From contig NZ_VAWE01000002.1 in assembly GCF_005795905.1 (NCBI RefSeq), forward strand, positions 248,001-312,000: a stretch of DNA of 64,000 nt. Direction: 5' to 3'. The notes under the pieces are model-generated. The model was not told where the DNA came from. It did not search any database and was given only the letters and a program-made list of their open reading frames with translations. The translations under genes and the position numbers were made by a program. The DNA comes from Streptomyces marianii. Its GTDB lineage: Bacteria > Actinomycetota > Actinomycetes > Streptomycetales > Streptomycetaceae. Positions within the stretch are counted from its first letter, which is position 1. Each line of letters starts with the position of its first letter. Positions 33,880 through 43,601 of the stretch are shown in pieces.

Positions 33880-36800
33880 TCAGCGCCGACTCCTGCTCGG
33901 CCCGCCTATCTCCGGTGGCGGCGGGCCGCCCTGGCAGGTCCCCTCGGGCACAGCGACTGCGTCGGGCGACGTCCCCCCGACGAGCGCCTCGCCCCGCTCC
34001 ATGGCGTCGGCGTGGCTGCGGACGATGTCCCGGACGCTGGACGCGTAGGGAGCGTCATTGAGCACCGAACAGACGCCGATGCGCGTGTTGTCCGGCGCGA
34101 TGACCAGCCAGGACCCGTCTTCGCTGCCCTCCTTCGACACCAGGTAGACGGTTCCGCGGTGCACCGCGTCCCACATGCTCGGGCTGATCCGCGTCACTGT
34201 TACGCGACGCTTGCCCGTGCCCATGACAAACTCCTGCGGGCCGTACTGCGACATGACGAGACCGTCATCGCGGCGGTCCTCCTCCACTGCCTGCCGCTCC
34301 TCGGCCTCCTGCTGGCTCCGCGCCCACTCGGCCGCCCGCGCCTGCTCGGCCTGCGCCTCCCGCTCCGCCTGCTCGGCCGCGAGTCGTGTCCGCGTGGCCT
34401 GCATCTCCTTGGCCCACTGCTCGACCTGCCGCAACTGTGCGGCGCGGCGGCGCTTCTCCTCCACCCCGTTCGGCAGCGGAGCAAGGCGCCTGGCCCGGTC
34501 CCGCGCCGTCTGCTTGCTGGTGCGGCCGGTGTGGTGGATCCGCACCCGGGCCCAGTAGGCGGCCCGATGGTCCGCGTGCAGCAGATCAGGGGCGGCGGCG
34601 CACCAGCGGTGTGCGGTGACGCCGTCGGGAGTGACCGTGACAGGGCCGCGCCGGCCAGCACGGGGCACCGCGATGTAGGCGCCGGATACCAGCAGTTCGA
34701 CCAGGGCGGCCCGCACCCGGCGGCCCTGGCCCTCACGGCGACGGACGATCCCGGACGTGTCCGCGTGCAGGTCTCCCGCGTACGCGGCGGCCAGGACGTC
34801 GGCCACTCCGGTGCACCAGCCCATTCGAGGCAGCCAGGTCCGGGCGCTGCTCTCGTCGAGCCACCTGTCCATGCCGCCGCTGTCCACCTCTGAGCCGGCG
34901 CGCCCGCCGCGGGCAGCGACAGCTGTATCGGCGGATCCCTGCTCAGGGTCGCCGCCGGGGTCCGGATCATCGGCGGTGTCAGCGGCCGACGCCTCCGCCG
35001 TGACGGGCACCGACGCGCGGACGGCCTGCTTCCCGACGGAACGCTTCGCCTCCGTGGCGGCGGACGCGGCATCGACACGGGCGAAGAACGCAGCCCGGCT
35101 CGCCCGAGCCGAGGCGACCAGGGCGGTTCGGTCGGCCCGCGCGGCCGCGGCCAGCGCGGCGGCCTCGTCCTGCGCCTTCTTGCCGCCGCCCCGCTCGCGC
35201 ACAGCCGCGCGGGCTTCCCGCTGCGCACGGTCGTCCCCGTCGGCCGCGCCCTGGGCCATGAGCGCATCTGCCAGCGCCGTGGACGGCCACGGCGCCTCCT
35301 CACCGTTCTCCAGAGCCTCGGTGAGGATCTGCCCGCACAGCTCCGCCGCCCGGTCCTCCCACTGCCGCCAGTGCAGGGTGCACGTGCGGGGATCGCCCTT
35401 GGCCAAGTCACGGGCGAGGCCGATCACATCCCGCCCGGAGAACCGGCCGCCCTGGGCGTCGTCCAGGATCCTGCCGGAAAGGCAGCGGGCACACGCGACA
35501 AACCGGCCAAGCTCGCCCCCCTGGTCGGTAACCACGGCAACCCAGAAGCGGACGCCGGAGCGCTTCGCGCTGCACTTGCCGACGTAGGGCGCCGACATCA
35601 CGCAGTACGCGTCGGCGCCGGCCTCCGCGTCATCGTCCGCGCACACGGAGAGCACGCGGAGGCGGGCGTTCGCCACGCTGCTCAGTGCGCGACTCCACAC
35701 CTTCCACTCGGCGACGTACTGCCGATGATCGGGGCCCTTGCGCGCCCAGTCGTCACCCGTGCAGCCCTCACGGCCGTCGTCGGCGGTCAGGTACTCGAAC
35801 CCCCACCGGCACGCGGCGATCAGGCCCACGGCGCCGAAGCGACGGATCAGAAAGACACCGGGCTCAAGCTCCACCCGCTCCGACCTGCACCCGAACGCTG
35901 GGGCCTGCGCCGTGTAGTGCCCGTACTTCGCCCACAGGGCGGCAAACCGGGCACGGGTGTCGGAGTCCTCGCGGATCCGGGCGAGCACCTTGGCCAGGGA
36001 ACGGTCCTCGATGTTGGTGGACCACCAGTACGAGCCGTCAGCGTCGTGCCCGGCTTCCCACTGCCCCTCTTCCGGACGGCAGTAGGTGACGGGCCGGATC
36101 CGGAAGGCATGCCCGGCCGCCGTCGTCAGCACCCAACCGGTCGACGGCTCTCGCCCGTCGACGAACGACACGGCCGCGAGCGACTCGCCTTCTTCCAGCG
36201 CGGCTGAGAGCTCGGCGCCGGCGACGTCATCATCAGCCGCCCCCTCCGGCCGTCCGGCGTTGCTGCTGCGGGATACGGCCGCATGCTCCCGCTGCTCCTC
36301 GGCCGGCTCACGCTCCGGCGGCACGGCCGCCGAGCCCTCCTCTGCGGCCTCTGCGGGCAGCATGGCGTGCCGGACCTCCTCCGCCGTCGCGGCATTGTCG
36401 AACGCACACCCATACCGGTTCAGCGTCTCTTCACGGCCGGACTCGGCACGGGCGGCGGCGTCCTCCATGCGCGCGCACTCGGCCACGAAGTCCGACAAGA
36501 CACCCGCCTTGCGGTAGGTCTCTGCCGACTCCGTGAAATGGGCGGCGTCTCGCTTCGCGCGGTTCACATCGTCGTACGCCTCTTCACAGGAGCGGACAGC
36601 CGACCACACCTCCTCAGCGAGCGCGTCCCCCTCCCGGACCCGGCCCCGGCACGCCTGCGCCCGCTCCACATCACCGGCGGCGAGCACCACAGCCGCATGC
36701 ACACGGCCACGGGCCGTCGCCAGCCGTTCCACGGCCGCCGCCCACGCAGACGCCGTACGGCCGGACTCCGCGCGCTCCGCCCGGGCGGCGTCGCGGCCGG

Positions 36801-38424
36801 CCAGCCCAGCACGGTCGGCCTCCGCCCGCGCGTTCGCCCGCTCACCGGCGTAGTACGCATCCCAGTACAGGGCGTTGTGGAAGTCCCGCACGCCGTTGTA
36901 CGCGGCCTGGGCGGTTTCGAGCGCCGCCCACTCGGCGGGAGCGTGCTCGGCGAGCCGGCTCGGCTCCCCGTAGCTGATGTGCGGGTACTTGGCCCAGTCG
37001 GCCAGGTGCTTACGGTCGTTGCTGGTACCGAATCCCTGGGGGTTCTTGCGGACCGCGGCGGCCGCCTTCCGCAGGGCCTCGGCGCTGCGCCCCTCGATTC
37101 GGTCGGCCACCGCCAGCGTGAACGCCAGCGCGGCGGCGTCGACGCGGTCACCGGCGATCAGCGAGGCGGAGGTATACCGCGAGGGGAAGTGGACCGACCG
37201 GTCCGAGTGCCTCGACTTCCCCCAGGCGTCGTACTGCGCCACGAACGACCGTGACGGGTCACCCTGCCCCGCGTGGAACACGCCGTCGTGGTCGGTGTTG
37301 CCGTCGAACCACTCACACCAGCGGCGCGAGGAGTCCTCGAACATCATGATCAGCCCGGCGTACCCGCGCGCCGACGGCTCACGGCCCTCCGCGGCCAACC
37401 GCTTGCGCCACTGGGCCTCCCGGGCGAGCAGCCGCTCCTGCGCCTCCTCGATGATCGGAGCGGCGAGCGCCTCCCGCTTCGCGCGCGCCGCGGCGTCCGT
37501 GATCGCCTCTCCAGCCTCCTTGACGTGCTGCCCGGCCAGCACGACCGCACGCCGCCACGACGCGCACCCCCGCGCGTCCTCGCCGTTCGTCTCAGCCAGC
37601 CACGCCCGTGCCGCCTTCACCGCGTCGGTGGCCGACCGCTCTGCCGTCCTGGCTTCCGCGTAGGCGGCAGACGCCAGCTCCACGGCCCGCGCGCCCGCGG
37701 GCGTGGAACCGTCGAGGGCGTTGAACGCGTCCCGCGCGTCACACAGGGCGGTGCTCACCTTGGCCGCGGCCCCGTCCATCTGCCGGACCCACTCAGCCGC
37801 GTCCCGGCCCCATACCGTGCGCCCCGTGGCCTCCTGCTCACGCGAGACGACGCGTACGGCCCTGATGGCCTCGCGTACGGCCTTGAACCCGCCGGTCGAG
37901 GCGGACGCCACGAACTTGCCCGTCGCCTCGTTCCACGCGCACACGTGCGCGGTCTCCTCCACCCCGGCGCGCACCATCACGAGCCCGGAGACCACCAGGG
38001 CGCGCACCCACAGACGGCCGGTCCAGCGCCGCTCGGCGCGCACGTCCCAGCCCTGCTGTTCCGCCTCACGCAACAGAACGCCCGCGTTGCGGGGCAGGCC
38101 CGCCAGCGCGGCAGCGGCCGCTTCGGCACCGACAGCGGCGCCGCAGCCGCCGCAGCGTCCCGCGCGTACTTCCTTGTGCTGGCACGCCGGGCACTCGGCT
38201 GCCGCCTTCTCCGTGGGGGTGAGCGCATCGCCGTGCTCGGGACCGGCGGCTTCCTGTCGGCCGTGGGGGGCGTCCGCCTGCTTACCGGCGCTCGTAGAGT
38301 CGGGGTCGGCGGCCGGGGCGCTGTACTGGAAGGCGGCCCCGGCCGCGGCGTCGGCGTTCGCACCCGGCTCGGACGGGGCACTGGCACCCTTACGGGCCTC
38401 GCGCAGGTGGGGGATGGGCAACAC
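33880..38424 (-). CDS. Giant 1514-aa protein of unknown function
   Basis: No family recognised. Residues 78-94 form a zinc ribbon (CPAC, then CGGC). Residues 100-700 are Ala/Glu/Arg-rich helices, probably long coiled coils. A central region of mixed folds contains GVFLIRRFGAVGLIAACRW and many Cys (SVCADDD, ACARCLSGRI). Another coiled coil (about 1330-1410) precedes a C-terminal beta-rich part (VTVTRISPSMWDAV, SWLVIAPDNTRIGVC). GTG 38424 (or TTG 38421) follows GGGAG. It ends the WGR-MoxR-vWA operon, 86 bp after the vWA gene. A scaffold or effector for the ATPase complex is an inference from position. Confidence 0.75.
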   Translation of the reverse strand: MLPIPHLREARKGASAPSEPGANADAAAGAAFQYSAPAADPDSTSAGKQADAPHGRQEAAGPEHGDALTPTEKAAAECPACQHKEVRAGRCGGCGAAVGAEAAAAALAGLPRNAGVLLREAEQQGWDVRAERRWTGRLWVRALVVSGLVMVRAGVEETAHVCAWNEATGKFVASASTGGFKAVREAIRAVRVVSREQEATGRTVWGRDAAEWVRQMDGAAAKVSTALCDARDAFNALDGSTPAGARAVELASAAYAEARTAERSATDAVKAARAWLAETNGEDARGCASWRRAVVLAGQHVKEAGEAITDAAARAKREALAAPIIEEAQERLLAREAQWRKRLAAEGREPSARGYAGLIMMFEDSSRRWCEWFDGNTDHDGVFHAGQGDPSRSFVAQYDAWGKSRHSDRSVHFPSRYTSASLIAGDRVDAAALAFTLAVADRIEGRSAEALRKAAAAVRKNPQGFGTSNDRKHLADWAKYPHISYGEPSRLAEHAPAEWAALETAQAAYNGVRDFHNALYWDAYYAGERANARAEADRAGLAGRDAARAERAESGRTASAWAAAVERLATARGRVHAAVVLAAGDVERAQACRGRVREGDALAEEVWSAVRSCEEAYDDVNRAKRDAAHFTESAETYRKAGVLSDFVAECARMEDAAARAESGREETLNRYGCAFDNAATAEEVRHAMLPAEAAEEGSAAVPPEREPAEEQREHAAVSRSSNAGRPEGAADDDVAGAELSAALEEGESLAAVSFVDGREPSTGWVLTTAAGHAFRIRPVTYCRPEEGQWEAGHDADGSYWWSTNIEDRSLAKVLARIREDSDTRARFAALWAKYGHYTAQAPAFGCRSERVELEPGVFLIRRFGAVGLIAACRWGFEYLTADDGREGCTGDDWARKGPDHRQYVAEWKVWSRALSSVANARLRVLSVCADDDAEAGADAYCVMSAPYVGKCSAKRSGVRFWVAVVTDQGGELGRFVACARCLSGRILDDAQGGRFSGRDVIGLARDLAKGDPRTCTLHWRQWEDRAAELCGQILTEALENGEEAPWPSTALADALMAQGAADGDDRAQREARAAVRERGGGKKAQDEAAALAAAARADRTALVASARASRAAFFARVDAASAATEAKRSVGKQAVRASVPVTAEASAADTADDPDPGGDPEQGSADTAVAARGGRAGSEVDSGGMDRWLDESSARTWLPRMGWCTGVADVLAAAYAGDLHADTSGIVRRREGQGRRVRAALVELLVSGAYIAVPRAGRRGPVTVTPDGVTAHRWCAAAPDLLHADHRAAYWARVRIHHTGRTSKQTARDRARRLAPLPNGVEEKRRRAAQLRQVEQWAKEMQATRTRLAAEQAEREAQAEQARAAEWARSQQEAEERQAVEEDRRDDGLVMSQYGPQEFVMGTGKRRVTVTRISPSMWDAVHRGTVYLVSKEGSEDGSWLVIAPDNTRIGVCSVLNDAPYASSVRDIVRSHADAMERGEALVGGTSPDAVAVPEGTCQGGPPPPEIGGPSRSRR

Positions 38425-38510
38425 AGACTCCCTTGACGTGAGGGTGGCGCCGTTCAGCGCCCGGTGGGGCGGGCGACCCGGTGAAGGTGCCGCCCGCCGC
38501 GGGATTGAGT

Positions 38511-40304
38511 TCAGGCATGGCGCAGCGCGGAGACCAGCGCGGCGCTCAAGGCATCGGGGATCTCGGAGACCTGGGAGATGTCCACCCGGCGGGCACCAGG
38601 AAGGACGTTGGAGCCCGGATCGAGGCAGAACCAGAGAACGTGGACGCCTGCTCCGGCCAGACGCCGCACGAGCCGCTCGCCGCCGATGCGCTCGGCCGGC
38701 TCCCAGTGACCGTCGGACACGATGACGAGGACGCGCGCGCCGTCCTGGCGGGAGAGTCCCAGCGCGCCGTCCAGGGCGTTGGCGGCCTCGGTGAAGCGGT
38801 GGTTGGCGTCGTTCGCGTGAAACTCGGTGACCTTGGACGGCGGTCGTCCAGGGGCGACGATCGGGGTCACGGCCGTACCGAAGGCCACGGTCGCGGCCCT
38901 CCCGGCGACCTCGCGGGTGCCATGCGCGAACATCCAGGCCGTCGAAGCGACGATCGGCGTGTAGGCGCTCATCGACCCCGAGACGTCGACAGCCACGCCG
39001 ACGGAGACCGGCGGCTCCTGCGCGTGGACGCGCTTCGTGGAGCGGAAGGGCCGCACGGTCACCGGCATTCCCAGGGTGCGCTGGGCCGCTCCGAGCATGG
39101 CGTCGCGACCGGACAGGCGGCCCGGCGGCAGCGCGGAGGGGACACGGACACGAGCGGGATCGCGGAACTGCGCCTCCGCAAGCGCGGTCCCCAGCCGACG
39201 GGCGGTCGCCCGCTCCTGCGAAGTCGGCTCCCGGCGGCCGCTGACAGGGTTCTGCGGACGTGCGCGGAGCGAGGACGGCGCAGGGGCAGACGTGAACACC
39301 CTGCGAGCAGCCTGCTGCGCTGCCCGACGAACTTCCTCCTCGGCCCGGCGCTCCCGCTGACGGCGAGCTGCTTCCTCCTCGGCCCGGCGCTCCTGCTCAG
39401 GGTCGGGCAACGCTCCCGTGGCGATCTGGGCCTGGACCGAGACGGCACCGGCCACGGCAACCACAGCCGCGCCGATGGTGTCGCTGGCCGCGTCAGCCGC
39501 CGGGAGCTCGGGACTGGGCTCGCCCGCCGCGCAGCCGACGCCGGGAAGGTCCTCATCTTCCTCCGCGCCGACGAGTTCGACCCACCGGCGGGCGACATCC
39601 AGCAGGCCGGCCTGGTCGCCGTCGTCGAGCTTCAGGGCCTTCCGCCACAGGGCGCGCAGCGCGGCGAGATCAGCGGCGCCGAGGACGCTCTTGACGGCCG
39701 CGTGTACCGGCCGGGCCTCGGCCGGGGTGAGCACACCAGCGTCGACCCGGCCCAGGATGAGGGCGGCACCAGCAGCCGCCCGCCACCGGTCGGACAGGGC
39801 CGAGGCGGTGCGCTGGGAGGGCAGCACGATGTTGCTCGCGCAGGCGCGCAGGAAGACCCGGTCGCCCGGACGTTCCTGGAGGTGCCGGGCTTCGATCCGG
39901 GGTTCCTCGAGCAGAACCGCCGCCCGGATCACCGCCCGGCCTGCTGCCGCGTCCCAGAGACCCCAGCGGGTGCTGCGCGCGTGAGCAGCCTCATGCGCCG
40001 ACATGCCCACGATCACGGGGTGCCGCAGCCTGCCCGAGATGCTGAGCGGGTCGACCTGGTCCGGGTGGATGCCGTCCTTCAGAGCGACGGACCCGTTGAT
40101 GGTGACCTTGATCAGCCGCGGGTCGAACCACGCTGCGTCCGCCGTGGGCTTGGTGTCCCACACCATGGTGAGCAGGACGTCGTCGCGGTCGGCGAGGGTG
40201 TTGATGATGGATCCGAGCCGCCGGGCGAGGGCATTGCGGGCGTCGAGGAGGTCCGCGTCGACCTCCTCGTGCGGAGCGGTCGAAGCCGCCGGTGCGTCGA
40301 TCAC
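38511..40304 (-). CDS. vWA-domain protein with N-terminal metallopeptidase-like domain
   Basis: A 597-aa protein. The N-terminal half has SAHEAAHARSTRWG with an HExxH zinc motif at 104-108 and LLEEPRIEARH downstream, as in the metallopeptidase domains attached to vWA proteins. A charged coiled-coil linker (about 303-335) follows, then a vWA domain with the intact MIDAS D440-x-S442-x-S444 (VAVDVSGSMS), FGTAVTPI and VLVIVSDGHW. vWA proteins of this type work with MoxR ATPases as metal-dependent chaperone or activation pairs. GTG 40304 overlaps the MoxR stop (GTGA), which rules out the longer reading. Confidence 0.85.
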   Translation of the reverse strand: MIDAPAASTAPHEEVDADLLDARNALARRLGSIINTLADRDDVLLTMVWDTKPTADAAWFDPRLIKVTINGSVALKDGIHPDQVDPLSISGRLRHPVIVGMSAHEAAHARSTRWGLWDAAAGRAVIRAAVLLEEPRIEARHLQERPGDRVFLRACASNIVLPSQRTASALSDRWRAAAGAALILGRVDAGVLTPAEARPVHAAVKSVLGAADLAALRALWRKALKLDDGDQAGLLDVARRWVELVGAEEDEDLPGVGCAAGEPSPELPAADAASDTIGAAVVAVAGAVSVQAQIATGALPDPEQERRAEEEAARRQRERRAEEEVRRAAQQAARRVFTSAPAPSSLRARPQNPVSGRREPTSQERATARRLGTALAEAQFRDPARVRVPSALPPGRLSGRDAMLGAAQRTLGMPVTVRPFRSTKRVHAQEPPVSVGVAVDVSGSMSAYTPIVASTAWMFAHGTREVAGRAATVAFGTAVTPIVAPGRPPSKVTEFHANDANHRFTEAANALDGALGLSRQDGARVLVIVSDGHWEPAERIGGERLVRRLAGAGVHVLWFCLDPGSNVLPGARRVDISQVSEIPDALSAALVSALRHA

Positions 40305-41272
40305 CGGCGCCCCGCAGGAACCCGGGCGCCCAGGGACAGCGGAGTGGCCTCGTCGAACTTCTCCTTCATGGCCGCAGCGAACTCGCTGCGGTCCTGGGCA
40401 GGGCACTTGCGCAGCAGGCCTGCCACGGCGAAGTCCTGCCCGAACCGCCGACTCGTCTCGGCGAACGCCATGGCGTCGCGCAGCTGCGGGATCCAGCCCG
40501 CGTACGTGTCATCCTGCTTGCGGCTCTCCAGGTTCTTGGCCACGGTGATGAGATCCACCGGCACACCGAAGTCGGCGGCCAGGTCCCAGTCGGTGGTGAC
40601 CTCGACGTGGTGGTGGAACCGGCTCAGGAGGGCGTCGCTCAGGTGCGCGCCGGGCACGTCGGGGTTGCAGGCGCCGATGACGAACCAGTTGGGGCCGACC
40701 TTGAGCGGGGGCAGCGACGGGTTCTGGGTGACGTGCAACTCGCCACGACCGTCCATGAGCGCGTACAGCACGGTCAGTTCACGGGGGTCGATCAGGGCGA
40801 TCTCGTCGACCAGGAGCGGGACGTCGTTCTCGATGCTGCGGATGAGCGGTCCGGGGATCCACTCGAACGAATCCGTGGTCGGGTTCTGCACGAAGGTGCC
40901 GACGAAGTCCGCGACCTCGGTGCTGGCGGTGCCGACGATCGTCTCCAGGCCGCAGTGTCGGCCCGGGACGGCGTCCGGGACGAAGGCGGCCTCGCTCAGG
41001 GCGGTCTTGCCGGTGCCGGGCGGCCCGACGAGCAGGACGTGCTCACGGTGGCTGCGAGCGTCGCGCAGGAATGCGAGGTCTTCCACCCCGCCGAGCATCC
41101 GGGGCTGGTACAGCTGCCCGTTCGGGCGGATCTGGGGGCCGACCTGCGGAAGCGCAGAAGACAGGACGGCAGCCGGTGGAGCGGGCTTGCGTCGCGTGGC
41201 GCGCTGACGCTGGAGGTTCTCCAGCTCAGTCTGGCCGCGCTGGTACATCTGGTTCGTGAACGGAGTGGACAA
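40301..41272 (-). CDS. MoxR-type AAA+ ATPase
   Basis: A 323-aa AAA+ protein. Walker A is GPPGTGKT at 83-90, Walker B LLVDEI at 153-158, sensor 1 FVIGACNPD, and the arginine finger region LLSRFHHHVEV. The length and the partner vWA gene are typical of MoxR ATPases, which remodel or activate substrates with their vWA partner. Start ATG 41272. Upstream, 43 bp away, is the WGR-like gene; downstream the vWA gene overlaps. Confidence 0.88.
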   Translation of the reverse strand: MSTPFTNQMYQRGQTELENLQRQRATRRKPAPPAAVLSSALPQVGPQIRPNGQLYQPRMLGGVEDLAFLRDARSHREHVLLVGPPGTGKTALSEAAFVPDAVPGRHCGLETIVGTASTEVADFVGTFVQNPTTDSFEWIPGPLIRSIENDVPLLVDEIALIDPRELTVLYALMDGRGELHVTQNPSLPPLKVGPNWFVIGACNPDVPGAHLSDALLSRFHHHVEVTTDWDLAADFGVPVDLITVAKNLESRKQDDTYAGWIPQLRDAMAFAETSRRFGQDFAVAGLLRKCPAQDRSEFAAAMKEKFDEATPLSLGARVPAGRR

Positions 41273-41315
41273 GGGACTCCTGAGGTGAGAGCCGTGGGGC
41301 GGACGGCTGTGGTGG

Positions 41316-41714
41316 CTAGAAGTTCGAGCCCGGGATGGGGGACGCGTTGGGGAACTCGGTGCCCTTCTGGCGGGCGGTCTTGCCGAAGTGGCGCGCGATG
41401 TCGCGGGCGTTGTCCCTGGCGTGGTCGGGGTCCGTGAGCGAAGCGGGGACCTCGAAGGCCGTGAAATCGCGACTCGCCTCGTAGCCCTTCTTCTCCTTCT
41501 CGCGGGACTTCTTGACCACCGCGATCAGCGCGTCCTCGGCGGTGATGTGCGAAGTCAGCAGACCGATCTGGCCGGCCCCGCCACGGCTTCCGTGAAGGCC
41601 GAGCGCGAGCGGCTCCGGTCCGGCGAGGACGATGAGGCGGTAGAACTTGTCGCTGCCGCCGCGGTCGTCGTGCAGCTCCCAGCCGAAGCCGGGGACATGG
41701 TCACTGGAAGGCAA
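41316..41714 (-). CDS. WGR-domain-like protein
   Basis: A 132-aa protein whose central part resembles the WGR domain, a small nucleic-acid or partner-binding fold: SDKFYRLIVL, then LHGSRGGAGQIG where WGRIG-x-GQ is usual, then ITAEDALIAVVKKSREKEKK and GYE. WGR proteins occur beside MoxR/vWA genes. The start is ATG 41714, preceded by GGGAUCAGU-like sequence with a weak SD. First gene of the four-gene leftward operon under the E promoter. Confidence 0.6.
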   Translation of the reverse strand: MPSSDHVPGFGWELHDDRGGSDKFYRLIVLAGPEPLALGLHGSRGGAGQIGLLTSHITAEDALIAVVKKSREKEKKGYEASRDFTAFEVPASLTDPDHARDNARDIARHFGKTARQKGTEFPNASPIPGSNF

Positions 41715-41815
41715 CTGATCCCTTTCATGGGTAAAGGTATTAGCGACATCGAGGTGGCGCAGACGCCGCCTGGGTGCGACCGGGGAGGGGCGACATCCCC
41801 ACCCCGTCGATACAA

Positions 41816-41857
41816 AGTTTACCTACAAATGGAGCGTGAGGCAATGTAATAGAGTCA
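41816..41857 (-). promoter_or_regulatory. Shared-architecture promoter, leftward (E)
   Basis: Minus strand TGACTCTATTACATTGCCT (41857-41839), 17 bp, then TAAACT (41821-41816). It lies about 100 bp before the WGR-MoxR-vWA operon. Confidence 0.75.
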
Positions 41858-41942
41858 ATCGGGGTGTGCTCGCCCGAGAGTCCCGGTGGCCACCGCCCGT
41901 ACACTCGGCACCTGTTCCTGCAACCGGGGGAGAGGCACCACC

Positions 41943-42113
41943 GTGACCGCACCACAGACCGTCGAGGCCGGCACCACCGACGCCCCGATCTACGCATGCC
42001 TCGTCGACGAACTCGGCGACGTCCCGGCAGAGGTACGTCGCGCGGCCGAGGAGGCGCTGCGTGAGGCGGACCGGGCCCTCGACTTCGGACTGATCACCCT
42101 CGGCGCATCCTGA
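41943..42113 (+). CDS. Hypothetical 56-aa protein
   Basis: GTG 41943 after GGGAGAGGC. Acidic helical peptide (AEVRRAAEEALREADRALD). No family. Divergent from the WGR-MoxR operon; the same AT-rich island may carry a weak rightward promoter. Confidence 0.5.
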   Translation: MTAPQTVEAGTTDAPIYACLVDELGDVPAEVRRAAEEALREADRALDFGLITLGAS

Positions 42114-42383
42114 CCGAACCCCGCCATGGCCGGGCCCGCGCAGCCGTCCCCTCCGGCCTGCCTGCTGTTCCGCCATTCGCCGGCGACCTCATGCCGCCAC
42201 GCCGCCGCCAGGCCGACCGCAGGAGGCCGGCCGCTCACACTGCGGGGAACGCCCGGACAGGCAGATGTCTTCGATGAGGCGCATCTGCGCGGACGCCTTC
42301 TCGTCCCACTCGCACCGGCGTTCCTCAAAGACCCTGGCCAGATCCCTGCCGACGGGGGTGAAGGGAGAGCCGGGATGCCCCGG

Positions 42384-42639
42384 TCACCGGTTCCCGGCTA
42401 CCGGGTCGAAGCTCATGTTCCGGTAGCCCAGCCAGGCATCACGGTGATGCGGACACATCTCCGCCGGCGCACGGACCGAGTAGCGCTGGGTCTGGGGGGA
42501 ACAGGTTGTTGGCGGCCATGTGGCGGCCGCGGCGCCACTCCGCGGCCGTCCAGCTCCACCACCGGCGCTGAATCTCCTCAGGAACAGCCTCATCCAGGTA
42601 TCGGGCCGGAGCACTCGCCGAGGGCGGGGACGTCGTCAA
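42384..42639 (-). pseudogene. Frameshifted small gene after the methyltransferase
   Basis: TTG 42639 overlaps the methyltransferase stop (TTGA). The first part reads RYLDEAVPEEIQRRWWSW and AAEWRRGRHMAANNLFP in one frame; after a run of six G at 42494-42499 (plus strand) the coding pattern moves to a second frame with RAPAEMCPHHRDAWLGY and RNMSFDPVAGNR. Removing one base joins them into about 83 aa. Further coding-like sequence continues to about 42189 beyond an in-frame TGA. As written it gives a 66-aa product ending at 42439. Decay or a homopolymer error is possible. Confidence 0.45.
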
Positions 42640-43601
42640 CTGGTCTCCCTCAGGGGGCGAATGGCGAACGGGGGTACGCGGTGCGCCTGCGCCGTCGCGG
42701 TTCGCTGAGCGCGGGGGCCGGTCAGAACGAGGCGGCCTGCGGCGTTGAGCTTGAGGTACGGCCGCATGATCTCCGGGATGGGAGCAGTGTCCGGGATTCC
42801 GCGAGCGGCGGCCCCCCACTCCCCGGTGGTCAGGAACTCCTTGCCGATGTACTCGGTATACGCGGGCGGGATCGCCTCGGTGAGCTCCTCGTGAACGTCC
42901 GTCCAGTGAATGTCCATGGCCTGCTGCATCTCGCGGACGGTGCCCTTGCCGCCGCCCCTGCCGTACGCCGCGATGTACGGGCCGTCGCGCCACACGCCGT
43001 GCCGCAGGCCGCGGACGTAGCCGCGGTGGGGCTGGTGGGGACGCGTATTGCCCTTCCAGTAGTCGATCTCGAAGTACCGGTGACGCAGAACGCCGAGCCC
43101 GAACATCTCACCGCACAGGACCAGGTCCCGCCGCAGCTCGGAGCCCTGGACGTTCTCGATGACGGACGGCACGCCGTACCAGGCGAACAGCGCGCGCGTG
43201 GCCGGGATGAGGTCGACGTACTCGCGTCCCCGATTCGTGCCCTTGGTCAGCGTGCACGAGTGCTGACAAGGCGGCGACGCGTGGACCAGGTCGAACTCCT
43301 GAACATGAGCGTGGGCGAAGTCCAGGGCATCGGCCTGGTGGAACTCGAAGGGGTAGCTGGGCCGCGGACGGACGTCGACGCCCACCACGTCGAAGCCGGC
43401 CCGGTAGTAACCCATCCCAGCGCCGCCGCCGCAGCAGTACAGATCCAGCACACGCGGCCTACGCCCGGGAAAGGACGGCCGCGGGGGCAGCGTCAGGCGC
43501 CGCTGCGGCCGGCACTCCCCAATGGCGCAGCAGGGCAGGCCCAGCTGCCCGGGCCGCCACCGCACCGGCGGAGCGGGCAGAACCGCCACAGGCCCCGTCA
43601 C
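42636..43601 (-). CDS. DNA (cytosine-5) methyltransferase
   Basis: A 321-aa methyltransferase. Motif I binds AdoMet (VLDLYCCGGGAGMGYYRAGF, 51-70), motif IV holds the catalytic Cys (SPPCQ, C112), motif VI is ENV (149-151), and LRHRYFEI fits motif VIII. No restriction endonuclease is adjacent, so it is an orphan or anti-restriction enzyme as on many plasmids and phages. ATG 43601 overlaps the previous gene stop (ATGA). Confidence 0.88.
   Translation of the reverse strand: MTGPVAVLPAPPVRWRPGQLGLPCCAIGECRPQRRLTLPPRPSFPGRRPRVLDLYCCGGGAGMGYYRAGFDVVGVDVRPRPSYPFEFHQADALDFAHAHVQEFDLVHASPPCQHSCTLTKGTNRGREYVDLIPATRALFAWYGVPSVIENVQGSELRRDLVLCGEMFGLGVLRHRYFEIDYWKGNTRPHQPHRGYVRGLRHGVWRDGPYIAAYGRGGGKGTVREMQQAMDIHWTDVHEELTEAIPPAYTEYIGKEFLTTGEWGAAARGIPDTAPIPEIMRPYLKLNAAGRLVLTGPRAQRTATAQAHRVPPFAIRPLRETS

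Noticed and set aside
38481..41207. A 908-codon rightward frame over the MoxR and vWA genes
   Set aside because: It is antisense to genes with complete Walker and MIDAS motifs.
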